Source: Methanobacterium sp. (GTDB lineage Archaea; Methanobacteriota; Methanobacteria; Methanobacteriales; Methanobacteriaceae). Taken from it: DNA of 38,175 nt. The stretch spans positions 1 to 38,175 of the forward strand of contig DUPR01000026.1 in NCBI GenBank assembly GCA_012838205.1, in the 5' to 3' direction. Both the position numbers and the translations under genes were made by a program. This document shows, in pieces, positions 17,321 through 25,188 of this stretch (position 1 is its first letter; every line of letters begins with the position of its first letter). Under the pieces are notes generated by a model. It ran no database searches. It was not told the origin of the DNA and saw only the letters and a program-made list of their open reading frames with translations.

Positions 17321-17390
17321 CTAGAGGAGGTTGGGTTTAAATTAGGGTTATCATCCCTAATATGGTATGATCTACGAAAAATAGTGGATT

Positions 17391-18308
17391 TCAGGATAAT
17401 ACTATTAAAACCACTCCTAAAACCATGACTACTGCCCCGGTTAATCTTTCCTTCATACCCTTTTCATGGAATATTAGATGACCCCATAGAACACCGAAAC
17501 ATACACTGGTTCTTTTTATGGCAATAACATAGGCCACTAAGGTTAGGGTAATGGCATAGATCTGAAAAATAATAGTTAAAGCACTTAAAAATCCAGTGAA
17601 AAGGAGTATGTTCTTGTTTTGTTTGATTAGTTTCCAATATTCCCCCTTTTTTTTGAGGGATGACCTTTTTTTCGGGATGTAATCCTTATTGAGAGCAAAT
17701 AGTATGGGAAAAAGGCAAATAGCAATGAAAAAATTGACTGCCACCACCCATATAATGGGAGAAGAATTCACAGCACCTACTTTATCATAATTAGAGGTTA
17801 TACTCCATATAAAGGCCACTATCAACATTAACTTAGGACCCTTTTCTCGTAACAACGCCTGGAAAGGTGCTAAGCATCCTTTCCGGAATTCTTTGATATT
17901 CAAAATATAGGAACCCAGGACAATCAAAATAATACCCCCTAATCCTAGGGGTGTGGGAAATTCTCCAACAATCAATGGAGAAGTTACCAGTAAAAAAAGT
18001 GGTGTAAAGGCCAGCATGGGTACTGATATGGATAAATCTGAATGCTTCAAAGCATTCATATAAAGCACAGTGGTTAGAACATTTAGCGATCCACTAATTA
18101 AAAGGGCAAGCCAGAATTGGGAACCAATAGTGGGAAAGCCCCACAAGAAGATTACCAGGACGAGAACTGGAATTAAAAATAAGAATGCTGAAAATCGGAT
18201 GAAAAAAGCCACAATATAGGTGCCAACGTTTTTCAAGCTCTTCTTACTGGCTACGTCGGTGAAAGATTCAAAAAGAGCTGTTAACCAGGCAAATATTAAC
18301 CAAAACAT
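17391..18308 (-). CDS. EamA/DMT-family transporter
   Basis: A 305-residue integral membrane protein with about ten hydrophobic helices in two similar halves, as in EamA (DUF6) drug/metabolite transporters. Examples are FLFLIPVLVLVIFLWGF, PMLAFTPLFLLVTSPLIVGE, GLGGIILIVLGSYIL and the C-terminal LTGAVVMVLGVVLIVLS. A polar loop (KKRSSLKKKGEYWKLIKQNK) separates helices in the second half. The family moves small metabolites. In this context it could carry a glycan precursor, or a polyprenyl-linked intermediate like small multidrug-resistance-like flippases, but this is speculation. No ribosome site is visible before ATG 18308, so a leaderless transcript is possible. Confidence 0.85.
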   Translation of the reverse strand: MFWLIFAWLTALFESFTDVASKKSLKNVGTYIVAFFIRFSAFLFLIPVLVLVIFLWGFPTIGSQFWLALLISGSLNVLTTVLYMNALKHSDLSISVPMLAFTPLFLLVTSPLIVGEFPTPLGLGGIILIVLGSYILNIKEFRKGCLAPFQALLREKGPKLMLIVAFIWSITSNYDKVGAVNSSPIIWVVAVNFFIAICLFPILFALNKDYIPKKRSSLKKKGEYWKLIKQNKNILLFTGFLSALTIIFQIYAITLTLVAYVIAIKRTSVCFGVLWGHLIFHEKGMKERLTGAVVMVLGVVLIVLS

Positions 18309-18421
18309 GATTAAATGTTATGTTAATAATTACAATAAAAGAATTTCCAAATCATTATTAGAAATAAACAGACTAGATTTTTTTTAAATAGAAACATCTC
18401 ATAAAATAAAATCTGTTTTTT

Positions 18422-18430
18422 AAAAAAAAA
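18422..18430 (-). terminator. Oligo-T terminator after nucleotide-sugar dehydrogenase
   Basis: Nine T on the minus strand about 25 bases downstream of the dehydrogenase stop at 18455. Confidence 0.45.
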
Positions 18431-18454
18431 TGGGTGAATGTGAGAAGAATATTT

Positions 18455-19801
18455 TTAGCCGGATTTGTTCACTGCCCCCACTCCACTGTAGAAGAAACCC
18501 ATTTCTCTCAGTTTTTCAGGATCATATATTCGCCTGGCATCGACGATAATAGGGATTTTCATCAATTTTTTGGCTTTTTGGAAGTCCAGATCCCTGAATT
18601 CCTGGTGGGCAGTCATGAGGACCATGGCATCAGCATCTTCCAGTGCCTGGTAAAGGTCACTTTCCAGAGTACCGTAAACTTGTGTTTCCTCTATATAGGG
18701 ATCCACAATAGTGACTTGTGCCTGGTAGTGTTTTAGTTCATTGATAAGTTCTTCAGATGGTGATTCCCGGTCATCACCCACATTTTCCTTGTAGGATAAT
18801 CCTAGCACAACGATCTTAGAGTTTTTAACCGACTTTTCATTATCGTTAAGGGAGTCTGCAAGCAGCCCGAAAACATGTTGAGGCATGTGATCATTGATGG
18901 TTCTACCAGCAGCTATAACCTTGGAATGGTAACCCAATTCTTTGGCCTTTTTAACCAGATAGTAGGGGTCTACTGGTAGGCAGTGCCCACCTACGCCTCC
19001 TCCAGGGTAGTAGACGTTGAAGTTCCATTTCGTGCTGGCACCCTCAATTACTTCCATAACATCGATGCCAATCTTCTCAAAGATCATGGCCAGCTCATTA
19101 ACCAGGGCAATGTTCAAGTCACGCTGAGTATTCTCAATAACTTTAGCAGCTTCAGATGTCTTAATATTCCTTAAAACCTTTATATCTTCCTCAATAATAA
19201 ATTGGTATAATTTTCTGGTTATTTCAGCCCATTCTGGAGTTATTCCTCCAACCACACGGGCGACTTTTTCTATGGAGTGAGCATCATCCCCTGGATTGTA
19301 CCTTTCAGGACAGTAGGCCAGTCCAAAGTCCTCACCAGCCTTCAAACCTGACTCTTCCAGGATGGGTTGTAGTACTTCTTCAGTGACACCAGGATATACT
19401 GTGGACTCTAATACCACTAGTTTGCCCTTTTCCAATCCTCGGGATACTTTTTTCCCAGCATCCATAACATGGGAAAGATCCGGGTCCTTGGATTTGGTTA
19501 CTGGTGTGGGGACAATGAGCAGGATGATGTCAGATTGACGAGTTGCCTCTGGCAAGTCAAGGGTGGCTACTAACTTACCTTTTTTAACCACTTTTTCCAG
19601 TCTTTCATCTAAACCAAGCTCACCCAGGGGTGAAATTCCCTGGTTAATCATATCAAGCTTTTTAGGGTCAATACCTACTCCAATCACGTCAAAATCATTC
19701 TCAGCAAAGAATATGGCCGTTGGCAAGCCAACATAACCTAATCCTACTATACATATTTTAGCTTTTTTCTCAGTTATCTTCTTAGAAAGTTCATTATACA
19801 T
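18455..19801 (-). CDS. UDP-sugar 6-dehydrogenase (WbpA/WecC type)
   Basis: A 448-residue NAD-dependent dehydrogenase oxidising C6 of a UDP-hexose to a uronic acid. The N-terminal Rossmann motif is GLGYVGLP (20-27). VPTPV, ESTVYPGVTEEV, and YCPERYNPG follow. The catalytic Cys274 sits in GGHCLPVDPYYL and the C-terminal domain has GLSYKENVGDDRESP. The motif set fits UDP-GlcNAc or UDP-ManNAc 6-dehydrogenases better than UDP-glucose dehydrogenase. With the oxidoreductase-acetyltransferase fusion and DegT aminotransferase about 5 kb away it would start a diacetamido-uronic-acid route. GAGGT seven bases before ATG 19801 supports the start. The leader lies in a threefold 52-base repeat. Confidence 0.92.
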   Translation of the reverse strand: MYNELSKKITEKKAKICIVGLGYVGLPTAIFFAENDFDVIGVGIDPKKLDMINQGISPLGELGLDERLEKVVKKGKLVATLDLPEATRQSDIILLIVPTPVTKSKDPDLSHVMDAGKKVSRGLEKGKLVVLESTVYPGVTEEVLQPILEESGLKAGEDFGLAYCPERYNPGDDAHSIEKVARVVGGITPEWAEITRKLYQFIIEEDIKVLRNIKTSEAAKVIENTQRDLNIALVNELAMIFEKIGIDVMEVIEGASTKWNFNVYYPGGGVGGHCLPVDPYYLVKKAKELGYHSKVIAAGRTINDHMPQHVFGLLADSLNDNEKSVKNSKIVVLGLSYKENVGDDRESPSEELINELKHYQAQVTIVDPYIEETQVYGTLESDLYQALEDADAMVLMTAHQEFRDLDFQKAKKLMKIPIIVDARRIYDPEKLREMGFFYSGVGAVNKSG

Positions 19802-19956
19802 ATTTAAACCTCATAAGCTTTCCAATAATCCTATTAGAATCTTCTCAATACTTATTTAAACCCCATTAGCTTTGCAATTATCTCATTTAAAAAGATTCAA
19901 TAACTATTTAAACCTCATAAGTTTTCCAATTATCCATTTGAAAAGTCCCTTTAGCT
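19801..19956. repeat. Tandem repeat, 52-bp period, 3 imperfect copies
   Basis: Copies begin at 19801, 19853 and 19905, each with TATTTAAACC(T/C)CAT(A/T)AG followed by a (C/T)TTT-CAAT core. On the minus strand each copy reads CTTATGAGGTTTAAATA or close to it. Copy 1 supplies the ribosome site of the dehydrogenase. Copy 2 (TTTAAATA at 19853-19860) is placed where its TATA box should be. Copy similarity decays toward the far end of each unit. Confidence 0.85.
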
Positions 19957-20012
19957 ATCTTAAACTTCAGGGAGGTAGTTGAAAATTTTTAGTGTTTTAA
20001 TTGGTTTATACT

Positions 20013-20729
20013 TTATTCTATAAAAATTGATTTAGCATGGTTAAAATCATCAATATCATCAATTTCTGTCCATTTAAGGCCGTTGGTGAAAACAAAGTCA
20101 ATCTCTGATTTCTGGCTCAGTTCCACAAAGGCAATATCGTAATATTGTTGGGGGTTTTCTCTGGTAAGGTTGCTTAATATCTTGGCAAATAATTCCACAT
20201 CATCCCTAGCAACCTTAGATATACCAATGAATTCACCACTTGAAGTGCTTATGTCTATTTGTTTACCCATGTCCTTAATGGTGGAGCCGTCTATGGTGAT
20301 TTTGAAGGATTCTTGATTTAACTTTTTGTAGTTGTCAATGATCATTGCTGTGGAGTCTGATTCCAGAAGTTTTGTCAATATTTTTTGGTCAAAAACATTG
20401 TCGCCATTGATGATTATGAAATCCTTATTTTTTAGTTGTTCTATTGCCAAGAGGGTTGATACTCCAGTGTTGGTTTTGAAGTAATTAGCATTTTCAACTA
20501 TGGTAAATCTTACATCATATTTCGCGGCGAGTCTTGCACATTCATCAGCCACTTTTTCCTTAAAGTGACCAACAACCACCACATATTCTCGGATACCGTT
20601 GTTCAGACAGTTTATGACCATTTTTTCTATTATGGTTTCATGGTCTATTTGGAGTAGTGTTTTAGGCATGTCTTTGGTGAGGGGCATCAGTCTTTCTCCC
20701 ATGCCTGCGGCTAGTATTACGGCTATCAT
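20013..20729 (-). CDS. Nucleotidyltransferase (CTP-type, LicC/IPCT-like)
   Basis: A 238-residue GT-A-fold nucleotidyltransferase. The N-terminal signature is ILAAGMGERLMPLTKDMPKTL, with the Gly-rich loop, Arg and Pro-Lys. NTGVSTLLAIEQL follows, then the metal site INGDNVFD and the C-terminal TEIDDIDDFNHA. The short length and the motif pattern resemble CTP:phosphocholine and CTP:inositol-phosphate cytidylyltransferases rather than glucose-1-phosphate enzymes. The gene starts on the last base of the gpsA stop codon (TAATG), so the two are translationally coupled. The most economical idea is that it activates sn-glycerol-3-phosphate to CDP-glycerol for the TagF-like enzyme. This is inference. 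Phosphocholine or inositol phosphate are alternatives. Confidence 0.85.
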   Translation of the reverse strand: MIAVILAAGMGERLMPLTKDMPKTLLQIDHETIIEKMVINCLNNGIREYVVVVGHFKEKVADECARLAAKYDVRFTIVENANYFKTNTGVSTLLAIEQLKNKDFIIINGDNVFDQKILTKLLESDSTAMIIDNYKKLNQESFKITIDGSTIKDMGKQIDISTSSGEFIGISKVARDDVELFAKILSNLTRENPQQYYDIAFVELSQKSEIDFVFTNGLKWTEIDDIDDFNHAKSIFIE

Positions 20730-21700
20730 TATATCATTTTCCCCCAGAGTTCTTGGAAGGCTATTTCTGGTGATTTTTGATGATTCAAAACTGCATCTGC
20801 AAATTGGCAGATGTCACATGTTATATTGTTTTCTTGGCACAGCTTTTTTATGGCCATTACTGATTTTTTCCCTTCAAAGAGGATGCTGGAAGATTTTTCA
20901 TCCACAGTGATCCTCTGACCATACAGTATTCCTAAAGTATGGTTTCTGCTCTGATTACTGGTCGAGGTGAGTACCATGTCTCCCAGTCCACAATAACCAT
21001 CAACAGTGTCTGGATTTCCACCCAACCCCTTTACGATCTCTTTGGTTTCCTGGAAACTTTTGTTTAGCACTGCGAATCGGGCGTTCTCATTGAGGTTCAT
21101 TCCCTCACATATTCCATAGGCAATGGCGTTGATGTTTTTAAGGATACTGCACATTTCAGTTCCAACCACATCACTAACCGTGTCAACTAGGAATTCAGGA
21201 GTAGTTAACACCTTTTTAACCTTTTCAAGGTTCTTTTGGGTGGTGGATGCTATGGTGGTCACTGTTGGTTGGTTTAAAACAATTTCTGATGCAAAGTTAG
21301 GTCCGGAAAGTATTACTGGCTGTTTTCCGGTTTCATCATATATGATCTGGCTCATGGTTTTCCCGGAAGGGTATTCTATTCCCTTAGCAGTGCTTACCAA
21401 AACAGTTTCTGGTTTTATTAAGTCTTTAACCTCACAAGCCACCTTGCGTACTGCAGAGGAGGGTACGCAGAAAAAGATTATCTCGGAATCAATGCTAGAT
21501 TCATATCCATGCTTGGCTCTGATTTTTGGTGAAAGTGGGATGTTGGGAAAGTATTGTAGGTTACGGTGGTTTTTTTGGATGTCCTGGACGACTTCTTTCC
21601 TCCGGGCATGTAAAAAGACTTCTTCAACATTGTTTGACACTAGTTGGGCGATTGCCGTTCCCAGACTACCAGCACCAATTACTGAAACTTTTCCAATCAT
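20729..21700 (-). CDS. gpsA: NAD(P)-dependent glycerol-3-phosphate dehydrogenase
   Basis: Reduces dihydroxyacetone phosphate to sn-glycerol-3-phosphate. About 323 residues, normal for the family. Visible are VIGAGSLGTAIAQLVS (NAD loop), VSTAKGIE, SGPNFASE, the catalytic Lys in CSILKNINAIAYG, and GLGDMVLTSTSNQSRNHTLG with the Arg-Asn substrate contacts. Archaeal membrane lipids use the opposite enantiomer made by an unrelated enzyme, so this gene more likely feeds polymer synthesis. The open frame reaches GTG 21718. ATG 21700 is preferred because GGAGGGCGA precedes it and MIGKVSVIGAG is the usual N-terminus. It overlaps the downstream nucleotidyltransferase by one base. Confidence 0.93.
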   Translation of the reverse strand: MIGKVSVIGAGSLGTAIAQLVSNNVEEVFLHARRKEVVQDIQKNHRNLQYFPNIPLSPKIRAKHGYESSIDSEIIFFCVPSSAVRKVACEVKDLIKPETVLVSTAKGIEYPSGKTMSQIIYDETGKQPVILSGPNFASEIVLNQPTVTTIASTTQKNLEKVKKVLTTPEFLVDTVSDVVGTEMCSILKNINAIAYGICEGMNLNENARFAVLNKSFQETKEIVKGLGGNPDTVDGYCGLGDMVLTSTSNQSRNHTLGILYGQRITVDEKSSSILFEGKKSVMAIKKLCQENNITCDICQFADAVLNHQKSPEIAFQELWGKMI

Positions 21701-21752
21701 ATTATTTTCGCCCTCCACATTAGAATAAGAAAATATGGTTTACTATAAAATT

Positions 21753-21765
21753 GTTTATAAAAAAT
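21753..21765 (-). promoter_or_regulatory. Putative TATA box for gpsA operon
   Basis: The minus strand reads ATTTTTTATAAAC. Transcription would start near 21730, about 30 bases before ATG 21700. Confidence 0.45.
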
Positions 21766-21823
21766 GGTTTGATTTTAAAATAATTTAATAATGGACAAAC
21801 CTAGAATTTGCCACCAACACTCT

Positions 21824-21891
21824 CATTAATTTTAATCTTTGCATCATTTCCATTTATCATTAATTTTAATCTTTGCATCATTTCCATTTAT
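21824..21891. repeat. Perfect tandem duplication, 34-bp unit
   Basis: Two apparently identical 34-base copies, at 21824-21857 and 21858-21891, starting CATTAATTTTAATCTTTGCA. Identity implies a recent event. Confidence 0.92.
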
Positions 21892-21964
21892 AATATTATT
21901 GATAAACCACCCCTAATAGGTAGTGTATGTTTTAAAGGGTTGTTTTACATTTTTTGCATGTTAA

Positions 21965-22002
21965 TCTATTAAGGATGCATGATCTCTATTAAGGATGCAT
22001 GA
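21965..22002. repeat. Tandem duplication, 20-bp period
   Basis: TCTATTAAGGATGCATGA occurs at 21965-21982 and 21985-22002 and is identical. Confidence 0.9.
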
Positions 22003-22382
22003 ACTCCAAATTTTTATCCGAGTAGTTTTCATTCAAATAAAGGAAGTATTCTGTTTTTTCCTCAGCTACAATGGTTTTTTTTGAACGTAACAAAAAAAAG
22101 ATATGATCCTATATCCCTTGTTAGACCATTAGTCAGGAGTTTCCCACCTATTATCTAATGAACCTAGCAACTTATGAGATTAACTCTCACTTGGCGCTAA
22201 TCATCCCATAAACAGGGTATAACCCCATAACTATGCTTGAATCATATTCTAAGCAAAGGGAGGGGCCATGGATTATCAGTGCAATAAGGGGTGTTATATA
22301 AAAATCATTGACTAACTTTAAAGGACAGGTAGTATTATAATCAGATAGAATTCCGTGATTATTTTTTAATAAAAAAAATGTG

Positions 22383-22421
22383 GGGATTTGTAATTTTTTG
22401 AATCTAGGGATTTGTAATTTT
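22383..22421. repeat. Short duplication, 24-bp period
   Basis: GGGATTTGTAATTTT occurs at 22383-22397 and 22407-22421. Confidence 0.8.
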
Positions 22422-22490
22422 AATTCCATAAAAACATTTAAGAATTAAATATAGGCAAATGTTGGCTAAATAACATTTACACTGATACTT

Positions 22491-22535
22491 ATTGGTAGAT
22501 AAAATATTGGTAGATAAAATATTGGTAGATAAAAT
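22491..22535. repeat. Triple 15-bp repeat at the flippase start
   Basis: ATTGGTAGATAAAAT is present three times without gaps (22491, 22506, 22521). Each carries the ribosome-site-like GGTAGAT. Only the third is followed by G to make an ATG. The unit is five codons long, so the upstream reading frame stays open through TTG codons. Confidence 0.95.
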
Positions 22536-24057
22536 GGATAGTGAAAATAGCAGTAAAAAGGATTATATCAAATTTACTGGTGATGTGGGCTGGGTATCAT
22601 TATACCGTGTTGTTGTATACTTATTAGCTTTTTTCACCATCCCTGCGCTGACCAAGAATTTGGGAACAGAGTTATATGGTCTGTGGAATCAAATACTCGT
22701 TACTGTTGGGTTTTTAACACCCCTTCTGATGCTTCACTTGGGAACTGCTGTGGTAAGATATCTGGCTTCTGAAAAAAGAAAAGATGTGCTTAGTCAATCT
22801 TTTGCCAATATGTTGTGGATTATTATCTCACTATCCCTATTTGCCCTAATTTTATCAATTATTTTCAGAACACAACTATCGTTAATACTCTTTGAAAGTG
22901 TAAATTATAGTTCCTTTGTAATCTTAGCCTTTTTATATGCAGCAACATCTGCCCTATTCGATTTCATCCTCACCTATTTAAGGGCGAGGGGAAAGATTAA
23001 AGAGTTATCCATAATAAACGTGGTTAGTTACGCTTTAATGACTGCGTCTTTGATTATTATGGCAACATTAGGTTTTTCCTTGGAACTGATGATCTGCGTA
23101 TATTTGCTCATCTATTTTGGTTTTGTGGTGATAATGATAATATCTGTAAAAAGAGATATTGGCCTTAGAAGACCAAATTTTAATAAAACCAATGTTGAAA
23201 GTCTGAAGAAGTTTATTTTATTTAGTATTCCACAGATACCCAATGGAATACTGTTATGGGTCCTGAATTTAAGTGACCGATACTTAATAACCTTTTTTTT
23301 AGGTTTATCTCAAGCCGGGATTTATTCAGCCTCCTACAACATAGGAAGTATTATAACCGCTTTTTACATGCCTATAAGTTTTGTACTATTCCCAGTTGTA
23401 TCAAGATACTGGGATAACAATGAAAAAGGTAAAGTGAGGCTTTATTTAGAGTATTCAACTAAGATATTCTTATTTATTGCAATTCCTGGTTCCATTGGAT
23501 TGTACGTGCTTTCAAAGCCCTTGCTACAAATACTGACAACGAGTGAATTCGTTATTGGCGGTGCTTTAACATTTTATGTGGCAGTGGGATACATATTTCT
23601 AGGAATATTCCAGATTAACAGTTTCATCATATCCTTGGTGGAAAAAACTAAATTCATACCCATCATCACCGCTATTGGCGGTACCATGAATATTCTCCTA
23701 AACATCATCCTCATACCTGAAATAGGCATAATCGGAGCAGCTATCGCAACCCTGCTTTCATACCTGGTTCTATCAGTAATCGTCTTATTATGGGCCAGGA
23801 AAGAAGTTAAGTATAGATTAGATACTGTTTTCTTAGCGAAAGTAATATTATCCAGTGTTATAATGGCTTTGATAATCCAATTCATTCTCTCAGCGAGCAT
23901 TCACCGGATCATTATAGCTGTTTTAGTGGGGATAGCAGTCTATGTTTCCTGTACTTTCGGGCTTAAAACACTGCACAAAGAAGAAAAAGAGATCATTTAT
24001 GATATTTTGGGAGTTTTGAAAAACTTGGTGGGAAGAAAAATCGGGACCAAAAAATAG
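22534..24057 (+). CDS. Wzx-like oligosaccharide flippase
   Basis: A polytopic membrane protein of about 507 residues of the polysaccharide-transporter (MOP/MATE-like) superfamily that would flip polyprenol-linked repeat units across the membrane. Twelve to fourteen hydrophobic helices are visible. The N-terminal part has family-like text (VSLYRVVVYLLAFFTIPALT, GTELYGLWNQIL) and the middle LSDRYLITFFLGLSQAGIYS. A weakly conserved C-terminus ends KNLVGRKIGTKK. The frame is open from TTG 22492 and would add three VDKIL repeats. I choose ATG 22534 because it follows the last GGTAGAT and starts a normal polar N-terminus. It ends close to the convergent aminotransferase gene. Confidence 0.9.
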   Translation: MDSENSSKKDYIKFTGDVGWVSLYRVVVYLLAFFTIPALTKNLGTELYGLWNQILVTVGFLTPLLMLHLGTAVVRYLASEKRKDVLSQSFANMLWIIISLSLFALILSIIFRTQLSLILFESVNYSSFVILAFLYAATSALFDFILTYLRARGKIKELSIINVVSYALMTASLIIMATLGFSLELMICVYLLIYFGFVVIMIISVKRDIGLRRPNFNKTNVESLKKFILFSIPQIPNGILLWVLNLSDRYLITFFLGLSQAGIYSASYNIGSIITAFYMPISFVLFPVVSRYWDNNEKGKVRLYLEYSTKIFLFIAIPGSIGLYVLSKPLLQILTTSEFVIGGALTFYVAVGYIFLGIFQINSFIISLVEKTKFIPIITAIGGTMNILLNIILIPEIGIIGAAIATLLSYLVLSVIVLLWARKEVKYRLDTVFLAKVILSSVIMALIIQFILSASIHRIIIAVLVGIAVYVSCTFGLKTLHKEEKEIIYDILGVLKNLVGRKIGTKK

Positions 24058-24078
24058 TAAAAAATAAAGTTTGCTTCT

Positions 24079-25188
24079 TTAGTTTTCGAAAAACTCCAAG
24101 ATACAGTCAGCCACATATTCCAGTTCTTCCTTTTCCAATTCAGGAAAGATAGGGAGGGATAAGACTTCGTGACAAGCTTGTTCACTATTTTTGAAGTCTC
24201 CATCTTCATAATTTAGGAATGAAAAACATGGCTGCAAATGGAGAGGTAAAGGATAATAGATTGCGGTGTTCACACCTTTTTCTTTCAAATATGATTGTAA
24301 CTCATCCCTACGGGAATTTCCAATTCTTATTGTGTATTGATTGAAAACATGTTTTTGATTAGGGAGAGTGGATGGTGTTTTTAATCCATCAATATTTCCC
24401 AGTAGCTTATTGTAAAACTGGGCATTTTCAATTCTTTTGGCGGACCATTTATCCAAATATTTCAATTTAACACTTAAAACCGCGGCTTGGATTGCATCTA
24501 ATCGGCTGTTATAGCCAATAACATGATGATAATATTTGGGTTGGGAGCCATGCACCCTTAATACACGGATCTTGTCAGCTAATTCATCGTCGTTAGTGGT
24601 TATTAGTCCACCATCACCAAAACTGCCCAAATTTTTGGATGGGAAAAAACTGAAACACGTTGTTTTTAATGATCCTATTTTTTGGCCATTATAATCAGCC
24701 CCAATTGCCTGGGCAGCATCTTCTATTACAACTATATCGTTTTCCTCAGCTAATCTAATTATTTTATCCATTTCCGCTGCTTGACCAAAAAGGTGAATAG
24801 GGATGATCCCCTCAATATTCTGGTTTTGTTTGATGAATTCCTCAACTTGAGGAGCACTAATGTTGTAGGTTTCCAGGTCAATGTCCACAAATTGGGGAAC
24901 TGCTCCTGCATTACTAATTGCCCCGGCAGTGGCGAAAAATGTGAAGGGGGAGGTTACAACCTTTCCTGAAATGTTATGAGCCCGTATGGAAAGTAAAAGT
25001 GCGTCAGTTCCACTGGCAACTCCGATAGCATTTTTAACACCACAATACTTTGCTATTTCTTCTTCAAAGTCTGCTACGATGTCTCCTAGGATGAAACTTT
25101 GTGAACTGATTGTATCTTGTACTGCTGCATCAACTTCGGTTTTGATGGTTTGGTACTGTCTTTTTAAGTCAAGTAATGGAATATTCAT
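24079..25188 (-). CDS. DegT/DnrJ/EryC1-family sugar aminotransferase (WbpE-like)
   Basis: A 369-residue PLP enzyme transferring an amino group to a keto-sugar nucleotide. Features are the N-terminal LDLKRQYQTIKTEV, GVASGTDALLLSIRA, PFTFFATAGAI, IHLFGQ, EDAAQAIGA with the PLP-binding Asp157, the Schiff-base Lys185 in SFFPSKNLGSFGDGG, and GYNSRLDAIQAAVL. Sequence style fits WbpE/WlbC, which aminates UDP-3-keto-GlcNAcA. That substrate would be produced by the oxidoreductase half of the upstream gene. The two genes overlap by ATGA (25185-25188), with GAGGAG inside the upstream gene as ribosome site, so they are tightly coupled. Confidence 0.92.
   Translation of the reverse strand: MNIPLLDLKRQYQTIKTEVDAAVQDTISSQSFILGDIVADFEEEIAKYCGVKNAIGVASGTDALLLSIRAHNISGKVVTSPFTFFATAGAISNAGAVPQFVDIDLETYNISAPQVEEFIKQNQNIEGIIPIHLFGQAAEMDKIIRLAEENDIVVIEDAAQAIGADYNGQKIGSLKTTCFSFFPSKNLGSFGDGGLITTNDDELADKIRVLRVHGSQPKYYHHVIGYNSRLDAIQAAVLSVKLKYLDKWSAKRIENAQFYNKLLGNIDGLKTPSTLPNQKHVFNQYTIRIGNSRRDELQSYLKEKGVNTAIYYPLPLHLQPCFSFLNYEDGDFKNSEQACHEVLSLPIFPELEKEELEYVADCILEFFEN

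Larger units (their letters stand above)
21719..22490. other. Long divergent intergenic region, repeat-rich
   Basis: A gap of nearly 800 bases between gpsA and the flippase. It contains three short tandem duplications (listed separately), the gpsA promoter, and a slightly GC-richer block at 22120-22330. Within that block a minus-strand 80-codon frame is open (22187-22429), but its composition is not convincing. The flippase promoter must also lie here. No RNA gene was recognised. Confidence 0.4.

Noticed and set aside
22080..22180. Possible small RNA in the slightly GC-richer part of the gpsA-flippase gap.
   Set aside because: No stable stem structure, promoter and terminator combination could be recognised by eye.
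22187..22429. An 80-codon minus-strand frame in the gpsA-flippase gap.
   Set aside because: Its first part is read through a tandem duplication, it has no ribosome site and does not look like a known protein.
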